This document shows, one piece after another, positions 1-7,838 of a stretch of 64,000 nt of DNA (the first letter of the stretch is position 1; each line of letters starts with the position of its first letter). The DNA lies in NCBI GenBank assembly GCA_963734625.1, contig CAVTHW010000015.1:1-64000 (forward strand). Reading direction: 5' to 3'. The notes beneath the pieces are model-generated. The model was not told where the DNA came from. It saw nothing but the letters and a program-made list of their open reading frames with translations, and did not search any database. Both the position numbers and the translations under genes were made by a program. This DNA comes from CAVTHW01 sp963734625. GTDB lineage: Bacteria; Acidobacteriota; Terriglobia; Bryobacterales; Bryobacteraceae.

Positions 1-51
1 CACCTCCATTTTAGTCGGGATCACCGCCGTTGGTTACGAGGATCCGGTTAG

Positions 52-1737
52 CTACCGCAAGTCGGTGAGGTCCAGAGTTACATTCTGAAGCCCGTTGGGG
101 CCGACCTCGATCTTCTTCGCCGCCGACAAGGCGCGCTCCAGTGCGGCATTGCTCGTTGAGGAGTCGAGGGAGCGCAACGCGACCAGGCGGTATTCGCCAG
201 GTGCGAGCCCGGAGATTCGGAACCGGCCCGCGTCATCGCCCCTCGCGCTGGCCGAGCCCCAGCGGGACAGCCTCGGGCCGTCTGGCGGGGGCCACTTCCG
301 CGCAATCACGTAGGGCTGGCTGACAGGCTTGTCGCCACTCATCACGGCGCCCATGATCGCGCCCGGCTTATCGTCGATCACGATCGTGAGCGTGCGGGTG
401 AGGTCTCCGCTATCGAGCGTTACGACGTCCGCAACTACCTTAGCACCGTTGTAGCGGATCTCTTTTACATAATTCCCGGCGCCAATCCCGGTTATGAACA
501 CCGTCTGATTGGCAAGCGACACACCCTCGATCCGAAATTTTCCATCGGTAGCAGGTGAAACCGGCAGCGAACTGCCCATGGGGCCCACAACATCACTCGC
601 AGATAGATATATCTTGGTCTTCGTCAGATCCGGGAGCTTGGCGCCTTCAGAGGCCAGGAAGACGCCATCTACGGTGACTCCCGGTCTGAGCGCGGCGGTG
701 ACCTCGATGTTCTCATCGACGATGGAGAACACCACCGCAGGCGAACCGCGAGTCTCGAGCGTCCGGCCACGGATTGAGAAGATCAACCGGTAGGTCCCCG
801 GCGCAAATCCGGTTACGAGCAATTCCCTGCCACAGGGCACGGACGCGAGAGCCTGCATTTGACTCCCCTGGCCAGTCCGGACGGTTTCAGACACATACAT
901 TGTGTCCCCGTCCTCGCAGTTCGGTCCTTGAGCGCGAACGTGCACACGGTAGTACGGAACCTTCCTCACCCGGAGCACGCCGACGTCCACCGTCGCGCCC
1001 GAAGTTAAGGTGACCGGCAGGACCGTGTCCACGCCGTGACCGCCTGGCCAGTAAGTACGTTCGTAATCCCGCTCCGCCGCCTCCGCGTCTCTTGCGGTGA
1101 ACTGGGTCAGGACTCGCTTCTCGGGTGCGGTTTGCGGGAGGATTTCCACGGCATACTCACCCGGCTCGAGGCTGGTTGCGGCGAATTGGCCGTCGCCATT
1201 GGTGGTTACGGCAGGGTTGTAGGGAAAGAACGCGCCTTGAACTGTCGCACGCACAGCCCTCAGGCGTAAATTCGGAATTGGTTCGCGCGTTTCCTCATCG
1301 ACCACGCGGCCCGTAATCTCGCCAGGGTGCACGAGATACAGCCGGGCCTCGGCAACCGGCTTGTCCGCCGTTAGCGTCAGTTCCGAATAACTGCGAGTGG
1401 TATTCGTACCTGGCGCGGAATAACCCGCCTTCTTCGCCTCTACCCGGTACGGTCCCGGATTGTCCAAAGGGAAGCTGAACGAGCCGGTAAAATCGGTCTT
1501 GCTCTTACTGGAAGGCTCGGTCTTCCAGCCCCCGTTTAGCTTGATTGGTCCAGGCTCCTGAACGAAGAGCGATACCTCCGCATCCGCGACCGGCAGATTG
1601 CTCCCGGGCTCCAGGACAACGCCGCGGATCTCGGGTTGGGCCGGGGGAATTCCGGCGGTCTGCTGGCCAGCGCCAAGCGCAATCGCGCTGAACGCCAATA
1701 GGAATCCAAGCACCATGTAGATTGCACTCTTCAGCAT
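52..1737 (-). CDS. Secreted carboxypeptidase-regulatory-like domain protein
   Basis: About 561 residues. A hydrophobic stretch (MVLGFLLAFSAIALGAG) near the N-terminus followed by an Ala/Gly-rich cleavage zone looks like a signal peptide, so the product is probably exported. At least three Ig-like CarboxypepD_reg modules can be seen, each opening with a G-x-V-x-(D/E) strand: near residues 40-110 (IRGVVLEPGS), 140-210 (GEITGRVVDEETREP) and 460-540 (GAIMGAVMSGDKPV). Such modules are beta-sandwich repeats abundant in Acidobacteriota surface proteins; no catalytic domain is visible. I chose the ATG at 1737 because an AGGGA lies just upstream of it; an in-frame start at 1791 or 1776 is possible. 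The gene diverges from the heptosyltransferase operon. Function unknown beyond a likely cell-surface or periplasmic binding role. Confidence 0.8.
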   Translation of the reverse strand: MLKSAIYMVLGFLLAFSAIALGAGQQTAGIPPAQPEIRGVVLEPGSNLPVADAEVSLFVQEPGPIKLNGGWKTEPSSKSKTDFTGSFSFPLDNPGPYRVEAKKAGYSAPGTNTTRSYSELTLTADKPVAEARLYLVHPGEITGRVVDEETREPIPNLRLRAVRATVQGAFFPYNPAVTTNGDGQFAATSLEPGEYAVEILPQTAPEKRVLTQFTARDAEAAERDYERTYWPGGHGVDTVLPVTLTSGATVDVGVLRVRKVPYYRVHVRAQGPNCEDGDTMYVSETVRTGQGSQMQALASVPCGRELLVTGFAPGTYRLIFSIRGRTLETRGSPAVVFSIVDENIEVTAALRPGVTVDGVFLASEGAKLPDLTKTKIYLSASDVVGPMGSSLPVSPATDGKFRIEGVSLANQTVFITGIGAGNYVKEIRYNGAKVVADVVTLDSGDLTRTLTIVIDDKPGAIMGAVMSGDKPVSQPYVIARKWPPPDGPRLSRWGSASARGDDAGRFRISGLAPGEYRLVALRSLDSSTSNAALERALSAAKKIEVGPNGLQNVTLDLTDLR

Positions 1738-1893
1738 GGCATCCCTAACTATTCGGACTAAATAGTGCGGTTTCATTGTATACCTACCCATTCGCCAAGA
1801 CCCAACCTCTCATCGAGCTCACGAACCAGAATCAGCCCACCGTCGGATGTGTCCACCGGCTATTCGCTGTACGATGGAGGTTCGGGCCCCTCG

Positions 1894-2931
1894 ATGGAAT
1901 TCTCACGCATCCTCATCCGAGCGACGAACTGGCTCGGCGACGCGGTCGTGTCGCTGCCGGCCTTGCGAGCCGTCCGCGAACGATACCCTGCCGCCCACAT
2001 CGCCGTGCAGGCGCGGCCCTGGGTGGCGGGCCTGTACGCTCGGGAGACTTTCCTGGACCGGGTGATCCCCTACACCGCGTCCAAGGGGGCTTCCGACTGG
2101 ACCGGAAAGTGGCAGGCCGCCCGCCGATTGCGCGCGGAGCGCTTCGACTGCGCCATTCTGCTGCCAAACTCCTTCGATGCGGCCCTGGTCGTCCGGCTGG
2201 CTGGCATCCCCCGGCGGATCGGCTACGACCGGGACGGGCGCCGGCTGCTGCTCACCGACCCGGTTCCACCCCCTTTGCCGGGCGAGATTCCCCGGCACGA
2301 GCGCTTCTACTACCTGGAAATGCTGCGGCGGGCGGGGATTCTCAGCGCACTGCCAGAGTGCCCGGTCATTGGGCTGGAAGGCGTGGAGGCGGCGCGTATA
2401 GTCGGCGAAAGGCGTTTGGAGCAGGCCGGAATTCGGACCCCCACCATTGGCGTCAGTCCGGGGGCGGCCTTTGGTAGGGCGAAGCGCTGGCTGCCGGAGC
2501 GATTCGCCGAGGCTGCGGCACAACTGGCCGCGGTGACGGGGAGCGCCCTGGCGGTGTTTGGCTCCAAGGATGAGCGGCCGATCTGCGAGACCGTTGTCCG
2601 GGGCGTCGAGGCGGCGGGGTTCACCGCGCACAACTTCGCCGGTGAAACCAGTTTGGGGGAGTTCATCGACCTGCTAGCCGCCTGCCGCGTCTTTTTGACC
2701 AACGATTCCGGCGCAATGCACGTGGCCGCCGCGCTGGACGTGCCCACGGTGGCTGTCTTTGGCGCAACCGACCACGAAGGCACGGGGCCGGCGGGACGGC
2801 GAGTCCGCGTGGTGCGGGAACCGGTCGATTGCAGCCCCTGCCTGCTCCGGGAGTGCCCGACCGACCACCGCTGCATGACCCGCGTCTCGGTCGAGCGCGT
2901 GGCGGCGGCGGCCCTGGAACTGCTGAAATAG
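1894..2931 (+). CDS. waaF: Lipopolysaccharide heptosyltransferase II (GT9)
   Basis: Adds the second L-glycero-D-manno-heptose to the LPS inner core at the cytoplasmic face of the inner membrane, using ADP-heptose. The N-terminus has the GT9 pattern (ILIRATNWLGDAVVSLPALR), the middle carries the substrate-site motif PGAAFGRAKRWLPERF, and NDSGAMHVAAAL precedes the heptosyltransferase II-type Cys-rich tail (DCSPCLLRECPTDHRCM). Length, about 345 residues, is normal. I chose the ATG at 1894 over an upstream in-frame start at 1765 because family homology begins there; a GGAGG sits 13 nt upstream. First gene of a tightly packed operon: the next start codon is one base after its stop. Confidence 0.9.
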   Translation: MEFSRILIRATNWLGDAVVSLPALRAVRERYPAAHIAVQARPWVAGLYARETFLDRVIPYTASKGASDWTGKWQAARRLRAERFDCAILLPNSFDAALVVRLAGIPRRIGYDRDGRRLLLTDPVPPPLPGEIPRHERFYYLEMLRRAGILSALPECPVIGLEGVEAARIVGERRLEQAGIRTPTIGVSPGAAFGRAKRWLPERFAEAAAQLAAVTGSALAVFGSKDERPICETVVRGVEAAGFTAHNFAGETSLGEFIDLLAACRVFLTNDSGAMHVAAALDVPTVAVFGATDHEGTGPAGRRVRVVREPVDCSPCLLRECPTDHRCMTRVSVERVAAAALELLK

Positions 2932-2932
2932 A

Positions 2933-3325
2933 GTGGACACGCGAACAAAGATCCTGACTTTCAGCGCGGCGATCGAGGCCGCCCGGATGCTACGCGGGCA
3001 GGGCCGGCGCCTCAAAGTGGTTACAGGCTGCTTCGATCCATTGATCGCGGCCCACGCCCGGCGCTTGAAGGCTCTGCAAGATGGCGGCGCCGCTTTGATG
3101 ATTGTCATAGCCGATCCGCCGCGGCCTATCCTGCCGGCTCAAGCGCGGGCCGAACTGGTGGCGGGCCTCTCGTTCGCGGATTTTGTGGCGCTCCCCGAGG
3201 CCGGACGCCTGGAAGAACTTCTCAGTAGCCTCGATGCGGCGATTGTTGTACGCGGGGAAGCGCTCGATTTGGAGCTTACCCGGGAGCTGATCCTTCATGT
3301 TCATGCGCGGCAACAGGCAAGCTAG
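2933..3325 (+). CDS. Degenerate HldE/RfaE-like cytidylyltransferase-fold protein
   Basis: 130 residues with GTG start immediately after waaF. The segment VVTGCFDPLIAAHARRLKAL aligns with the NGCFDxLHxGHxxxL signature of ADP-heptose synthase nucleotidyltransferase domains, but the HxGH catalytic motif has become IAAH, losing the first His and the Gly. A PRPILPAQARAEL stretch and LSFADFVALPE correspond to the later GRP..P...RA.L and VDYVVLF-like elements. Position between the two heptosyltransferases fits a heptose-nucleotide role, but the missing catalytic His suggests it is inactive, regulatory or a diverged enzyme. The 3' end overlaps the next gene by about 29 nt. Confidence 0.65.
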   Translation: MDTRTKILTFSAAIEAARMLRGQGRRLKVVTGCFDPLIAAHARRLKALQDGGAALMIVIADPPRPILPAQARAELVAGLSFADFVALPEAGRLEELLSSLDAAIVVRGEALDLELTRELILHVHARQQAS

Positions 3326-4283
3326 CTCCGATCGCGGCATACTCGTGGTCCGCCTAGGCTCCATGGGTGACGTAGTGCACACATTGCCGGCCGTCGCTAC
3401 CTTGAAACACAGCTTCCCGAGTTTGCCCTTGACCTGGGTGATTGACCCCCAGTGGGCTTACCTCCTTTCCGGGAACCCGTTCGTGGACAGGGTGGTCGTG
3501 CTCGACCGCCGCCGGCTGGCTGGCTTGACGCGCGCCTGGCGCGAGTTGCGCTTGCAGCGCTACGCCTGGGCCGTGGACTTTCAGGGATTGTTCAAATCCG
3601 CCCTGACCGCTTCCCTGGCGCGCCCGGACCGCATTTTCGGTTTCCATCAGTCGCAGGCCAGGGAACCGATAGCCGCGCTGTTCTACTCGAACCGGGTCCG
3701 CGCGGAGTCGGCTCACGTCGTGGACCGCAACCTGGAACTGGCGACGGGATCCGGAGCGTCGAGCGTCGTTTGCACGTTTCCGCTGCCCGACGGAACTCCG
3801 GAGGGAGTGCTGCCGGACGGCGACTTCGTGCTCGCCAATCCCGTGGCGGGCTGGCTCGCCAAGCAATGGCCGCTGGAGTACTACGCGGAATTGGCGCGGC
3901 TCCTCAAGGAGGAAATGAACCTGCCCCTGGTGTTGAACGGCCCTCCGCGAGCCGGCGCCGAGATATCGCGAGCGCGCGGAACCGTGACCCATCTTTCCGG
4001 CCTCCCTGGTTTGCTGCATGCGACGCGGCGCGCCCTGGCGGTCGTCGGTATCGACAGCGGCCCGATGCATCTGGCTGCGGCGCTGGACAAGCCCGGCGTG
4101 GCCCTGTTCGGGCCGACTGATCCGGAGCGGAACGGCCCTTACGGCAAGTCCTTCGCCGTGATCCGCGGTCCTGGCGCCCAAACCAGCTACAAGCGCCGCC
4201 AGGAGATCTGCAATTGCATGCAGGGCATCTCGGCCGAAGCGGTGTTTCGAACTTTGAAGGACCGGATTTCCGCGCGAAGCTGA
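3297..4283 (+). CDS. waaC: Lipopolysaccharide heptosyltransferase I-like (GT9)
   Basis: Probable transfer of the first heptose onto Kdo of the LPS inner core. 328 residues. N-terminal ILVVRLGSMGDVVHTLPAV is the GT9 nucleotide-sugar fold start typical of WaaC, and the C-terminal half has GIDSGPMHLAAALDKPGVALFGPTDPERNGPYG, the conserved ADP-heptose-binding region (split here: GIDSGPMHLAAAL and GPTDPERNGPYG). It starts inside the end of the preceding nucleotidyltransferase-like gene and its TGA overlaps the next ATG (TGATG), so it is translationally coupled in the LPS operon. Distinction between heptosyltransferase I and another GT9 enzyme rests on motif style only. Confidence 0.85.
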   Translation: MFMRGNRQASSDRGILVVRLGSMGDVVHTLPAVATLKHSFPSLPLTWVIDPQWAYLLSGNPFVDRVVVLDRRRLAGLTRAWRELRLQRYAWAVDFQGLFKSALTASLARPDRIFGFHQSQAREPIAALFYSNRVRAESAHVVDRNLELATGSGASSVVCTFPLPDGTPEGVLPDGDFVLANPVAGWLAKQWPLEYYAELARLLKEEMNLPLVLNGPPRAGAEISRARGTVTHLSGLPGLLHATRRALAVVGIDSGPMHLAAALDKPGVALFGPTDPERNGPYGKSFAVIRGPGAQTSYKRRQEICNCMQGISAEAVFRTLKDRISARS

Positions 4284-4846
4284 TGCGCCGCCACTGGTTT
4301 CCCGCAGCCTACGCCGACTTCGTCGCCCGCTTGAGGGTTCCCGGCGGATTTGTGCTCGTCGCGGCCTTTCTCTGGCTCTCCGCGCCGACGCCCGCTTCTC
4401 TGATGTACGGCCTGCCGGTTGCGGCGCTCGGTCTCTGGTTGCGCGGGTGGGCCGCGGGACACCTGGAGAAGAACCAGCGCCTGGCCACCGGCGGGCCGTA
4501 TGCGCACTTGAGGAACCCACTGTACCTGGGCTCGCTGCTGGCGGCCGCGGGGCTGGCGCTGGCCTCGCAAAGCGTCCTGCTGGCCGGGATCTTCGCGGCG
4601 GTCTTTCCGCTGATCTACCTGCCGGTGATCGAACGGGAGGAACAGTACCTGCGGCAACTGTTCCCGGATTACGACGACTATGCCGCGCGCGTCCCTTGGC
4701 TGTGGCCACAGCTACGGAAGGCGCCGGACGGCGGGCGATTCCAATGGAAACTCTACCGGCTCAATGAGGAGTACCAGGCGCTGGCGGCGTTCCTGGCGGG
4801 CGTGGCCATCCTATGCTGGAAAGCGTGGAGGTACGGCCCGCGCTAG
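4283..4846 (+). CDS. ICMT/PEMT-type integral membrane methyltransferase
   Basis: About 187 residues with four or five hydrophobic segments. The C-terminal half has the isoprenylcysteine carboxyl methyltransferase-like signature: GPYAHLRNPLYLGSLLAAAG, then an ER-E-x-x-L pattern and LFPDYDDYAARVPWLWP. Members of this superfamily methylate lipid or isoprenylated substrates at the membrane using S-adenosylmethionine; the true substrate cannot be read here. The ATG overlaps the stop of the heptosyltransferase I gene, so it belongs to the LPS operon and may modify an envelope lipid. Its TAG overlaps by 4 nt the stop of the convergent cold-shock gene. Confidence 0.75.
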   Translation: MRRHWFPAAYADFVARLRVPGGFVLVAAFLWLSAPTPASLMYGLPVAALGLWLRGWAAGHLEKNQRLATGGPYAHLRNPLYLGSLLAAAGLALASQSVLLAGIFAAVFPLIYLPVIEREEQYLRQLFPDYDDYAARVPWLWPQLRKAPDGGRFQWKLYRLNEEYQALAAFLAGVAILCWKAWRYGPR

Positions 4847-5400
4847 GAAGCGTGTGGCTGCGGGGGGCGAGACGAGGTCGATCTGTGCCGGCCTTTGGGC
4901 GCGTGCGATGGACGGCTGGCGACGTGCGCGAGCATATCCAGGTCCGTAAGGGTGCGGTGCGATGCGACGCCGGAGATCAGGTCCGCCATAAGCACTCGCA
5001 TGCACAACGTTGGACCTTCTTGAATGCCAACACTATGTTTCCGGAAAAGATCCAGGTTGGCGGTGATGAGGAAAGTCCGGGTCGCCTCGCCAGCCGAAAG
5101 CTGTTCGAACCGATAGGCTCGAACGTTGCCCTCCTGCACGAAGCTAGCGTAGCGGAGGTTGATACTCACCCGATGCTTCTCGGCGCTGGTCGAAGGGTGG
5201 TGCGATTTCTGCACGCAAACATGCACCGCCTCGGGATGAAGGCCCACCTTCAGGTCAAAGGTAACCGTCTGGCCCACAGCCAGTCCGCCGGCGTCATAGG
5301 CCAGCACGGCGGAGGAGTCAAAAGGAAAGTTCAGCCCGTCTTCGCCGGCGATGAATCCGCCCTCGCCCTGCCCGCTCAGGCTCTTAATCCTTCCGGTCAC
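4843..5400 (-). CDS. Cold-shock-domain protein with unknown C-terminal domain
   Basis: 185 residues. Residues 1-60 resemble a cold-shock (OB-fold nucleic-acid binding) domain: GRIKSLSGQGEGGFIAGEDG, then VGQTVTFDLKVGLHPEAVHV. The classic aromatic RNP motifs (KGFGFI, VFVH) are weak, so RNA binding is possible but not assured. Residues 75-140 form a second block (INLRYASFVQEGNVRAYRF ... TFLITANLDLFRKHSVGIQ) that I do not recognise. The tail is Ser/His/Pro/Arg-rich. Its ATG overlaps the stop of the 73-residue gene upstream by 4 nt, so the two are likely coupled. Confidence 0.65.
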   Translation of the reverse strand: MTGRIKSLSGQGEGGFIAGEDGLNFPFDSSAVLAYDAGGLAVGQTVTFDLKVGLHPEAVHVCVQKSHHPSTSAEKHRVSINLRYASFVQEGNVRAYRFEQLSAGEATRTFLITANLDLFRKHSVGIQEGPTLCMRVLMADLISGVASHRTLTDLDMLAHVASRPSHAPKGRHRSTSSRPPQPHAS

Positions 5401-5618
5401 TGCTGGGCGTCCCCTTCTAGGACGGCGTCTTCCGTCCCTTCAGGAACGCTATTCTCCTCCGCATTCTCGTCCACTTCAAAGACGAGATCCCCCTCTTCTC
5501 CAAGAGGGCGGCTCTCCAGCTTGCGTTGCACACGCTTGGCAGCCTTGTCGCGCTGCTTTTCCAGGCGAGCCTGTTCCTTCTGACGCTTCTTAAAGGTAGT
5601 GTGTGATCGCGAAGCCAT
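5397..5618 (-). CDS. Small charged protein of unknown function
   Basis: 73 residues. The N-terminal half is strongly basic and predicted helical (HTTFKKRQKEQARLEKQRDK), the C-terminal half strongly acidic (EEGDLVFEVDENAEEN). A strong ribosome binding site (GGAGGAG) lies 5-7 nt before the ATG. It overlaps the cold-shock-domain gene by ATGA. A basic-then-acidic architecture is common in small nucleic-acid or ribosome-associated proteins, but no family can be assigned from sequence alone. Confidence 0.7.
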   Translation of the reverse strand: MASRSHTTFKKRQKEQARLEKQRDKAAKRVQRKLESRPLGEEGDLVFEVDENAEENSVPEGTEDAVLEGDAQQ

Positions 5619-5681
5619 AATACTCCTCCGGCTCCTTGTGGCCCGGCTCCCCGGCGCCGGCTCGTGAAGGGGGTGGCCCGA

Positions 5682-5987
5682 TTACCAGCGGCGTGGGCGC
5701 CGCTCGCGGGACTCGCCGCCGCGGTCCGAGCCGCCGCGGTCCGTCTTGGGCCGGGCTTCGTTGACGGTTAGCGGACGACCGCCAATGTTGGCTCCGCTCA
5801 GAGCGGTGATGGCCCGATCCGCTTCCCCGGCGTCCCTCATCTCGACGAAAGCGAAGCCGCGCGAGCGGCCCGTGTCTCTATCGGTCATGAGTCTGACGCT
5901 CTCCACGGCCCCGTGCGGCTCAAAAAGAGCTCGAATCGATTCTTCGGTGGCGCCGAAATCCAAGTTGCCTACAAATATGTTCTTCAT
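5682..5987 (-). CDS. RNA-binding protein with single RRM
   Basis: 101 residues. One RNA recognition motif fills residues 1-80: RNP2 is IFVGNL at the start and RNP1 is RGFAFVEM near residue 45, with GRPLTVNEARP closing the domain. The tail is Arg/Gly-rich (GGSDRGGESRERRPRRW), as in bacterial glycine-rich RNA-binding proteins related to cyanobacterial Rbp. It would bind single-stranded RNA in the cytoplasm, perhaps as an RNA chaperone. A GGGAGA lies just upstream of the ATG. Standing near the cold-shock gene, it may form part of a stress-related RNA-binding group, but the two are separated by 60 nt and could be independent. Confidence 0.9.
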   Translation of the reverse strand: MKNIFVGNLDFGATEESIRALFEPHGAVESVRLMTDRDTGRSRGFAFVEMRDAGEADRAITALSGANIGGRPLTVNEARPKTDRGGSDRGGESRERRPRRW

Positions 5988-6102
5988 TCTTTAGTCTCCC
6001 TGCGATTTGTTCGCGGGCTTTACGAGGCAGCTTCGAACCTCGGCAAAGTTGCGCGGGACAATCGAACGCAATTCCAGTGTAACAATTTCCGGCCTCCGCC
6101 CG

Positions 6103-7662
6103 CTAGGACACGGGCGGCGTACCGGCATTAGCCTCTAAACTCAGACGCACCCTTGGCGCGCCATGCCACTTGGTAAAGCACTCCCGAACTACACGGATAA
6201 TCGAGCGCCGGTTCTTCGCGATTTCGGTCAGCCAGGCCCAAGCGCCGCTATGCGGGAAGTAGATGCCGCGAAAGAATAAGCGCGCCATCAGGTGGCTGAT
6301 CTTGTAGGCAGCGGGCTCATTCGCTATCGAGTCGATGGCTCTCCACGTCGCCTCGGGGCTGTAGGCATTCGCCCAGGCCCGCCTCACCTCGGCGTGAACT
6401 TCGGCGCCGGTCATCATGGAAGGAGTATGCGCCATTTGGAAGGGCGCGAACTCGAGCCAGTGCTTGGGCCGGGTGAGCCGGCCCTCCTGCCTCAGGCGCT
6501 CGTAGAGAGGGGTGTGTGGAAAGGGCGTGACTTGTCCGAACACCGGCAGGACCGGCGGCCAGTCGCGCATCTGTTCCAGTGTCTGATCGGCCACGCCGGG
6601 GGAGTCGTGGTCCAGACCGAACATGAAGGACGTAATCGCATACACGTTGCGCCGCGCCAGCCGGCCGAGAACATCGGCGTACTCGCTGGGCTTGCTGAAA
6701 CCCTTGTTTACGCTGGCGAGGTTGGCCGTATTAAGGCTTTCCATGCCGATAAAGACCCACCTACCCCCCGAGTCCGCAATCAGGTCTACCAATTCGTCGT
6801 CGCGTAACAAGTTCGCGCTCACCTGTCCGACCCAAGACATGGTCGCGCCGGCTGCGATAATGTCGCGCAACAGCGATTTCGTCCGCTTAAGGTTGATACC
6901 GAAGTTGTCGTCGATGAAGAATACGGCGATCTGCCCCCGGGTCTTCTGGGAGCGCGCCTTCAGACGCAGCATTTCGTCCACCACGCTCTCGTTAGAGCGG
7001 AAGCGGATGGAGCTGCCGAAGAACCCCGTCACGGTGCAAAACTCGCAGCCGTATGGACAGCCGCGGCCGGATTCGACGGGAATGATATGGAAAGTCTCCC
7101 AGGGAGCCCCGAAGTGCCGCATGATGGGGCGCACGAAGTTGGGAATGCGGTTGAACTGGCTGATGTCAAGCGATTCCCAGGGGATCTTCGGATAGTCCGC
7201 CAAGGTCGGTTTACACTCGTTGCCGTCGGCGCCTACCGGAGCATAAAGCTCCTTAAGCTCACCCCGCGCCGCGTCCTCCACAATCTGGGGCCAGGTCTGG
7301 TCCGCCTCGCCCACCGCGACCGCGTCAGCGTGGCGAGGCCCCCCGTCGCGGCCCAGCGCCTCATCCGGCGCCGCGGTTACGTGCGATCCGCCCATCACCA
7401 CGGGCACGCCCGCGGCCCGGATCACGTCGGCCACGCGGTAGGCCTTGGCGATCATCCGGGTCATCGCCCCGATCCCGACCAGGCCGATCTTCTGGTCGAT
7501 CACGAAGCGGGCCAGCTCGGCTTTGCTCATCGGTTGGGCATTGCCGTCGATCAGCAGGACTTCGTGGCCCGCTGGAGTCAGCGCCTGCAAGAGAAACATC
7601 CACAGGTGCGGCATGAAGTTGCGGCTCACACCGTTGTCAGGGCTATACAGTAGAATTTTCAT
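6103..7662 (-). CDS. B12-binding domain radical SAM protein
   Basis: About 519 residues. Residues 1-170 look like a cobalamin-binding Rossmann domain (MKILLYSPDNGVSRNFMPHL at the start, then GLVGIGAMTRM and VVMGGSHVTAAPDEAL). The radical SAM core follows, with GRGCPYGCEFCTVTGFFG providing the CxxxCxxC iron-sulfur motif around residue 210, then FFIDDNFGIN and VFIGMESLN. Such proteins methylate or rearrange unactivated carbons, or modify lipids or hopanoids; the substrate is not evident here. I prefer the ATG at 7662, where family homology begins; a GTG 48 nt upstream is in frame. Monocistronic, flanked by gaps of over 100 nt. Confidence 0.85.
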   Translation of the reverse strand: MKILLYSPDNGVSRNFMPHLWMFLLQALTPAGHEVLLIDGNAQPMSKAELARFVIDQKIGLVGIGAMTRMIAKAYRVADVIRAAGVPVVMGGSHVTAAPDEALGRDGGPRHADAVAVGEADQTWPQIVEDAARGELKELYAPVGADGNECKPTLADYPKIPWESLDISQFNRIPNFVRPIMRHFGAPWETFHIIPVESGRGCPYGCEFCTVTGFFGSSIRFRSNESVVDEMLRLKARSQKTRGQIAVFFIDDNFGINLKRTKSLLRDIIAAGATMSWVGQVSANLLRDDELVDLIADSGGRWVFIGMESLNTANLASVNKGFSKPSEYADVLGRLARRNVYAITSFMFGLDHDSPGVADQTLEQMRDWPPVLPVFGQVTPFPHTPLYERLRQEGRLTRPKHWLEFAPFQMAHTPSMMTGAEVHAEVRRAWANAYSPEATWRAIDSIANEPAAYKISHLMARLFFRGIYFPHSGAWAWLTEIAKNRRSIIRVVRECFTKWHGAPRVRLSLEANAGTPPVS

Positions 7663-7838
7663 TCGAGCGTCGGCATCGTGCGTAGAAAGCCTGGCGTGCT
7701 TCCTTTCCACAAGCAGTCAACCCCAGGGCGTAGGATTGGGAACGGGGTTCGTTCCCAGTCGAGCGGGCGGGATTCCTCGTTGGCGTTTAAGCTTCCAATT
7801 GTACCACCGGCCAAGCCGGGCCATCACCGAGTAAGGGT

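Noticed and set aside
3354..4709. Long open frame (451 codons) antisense to the heptosyltransferase I and methyltransferase genes
   Set aside because: Arg/Pro/Gly-rich with no motif; a GC-driven shadow of well-recognised sense genes.
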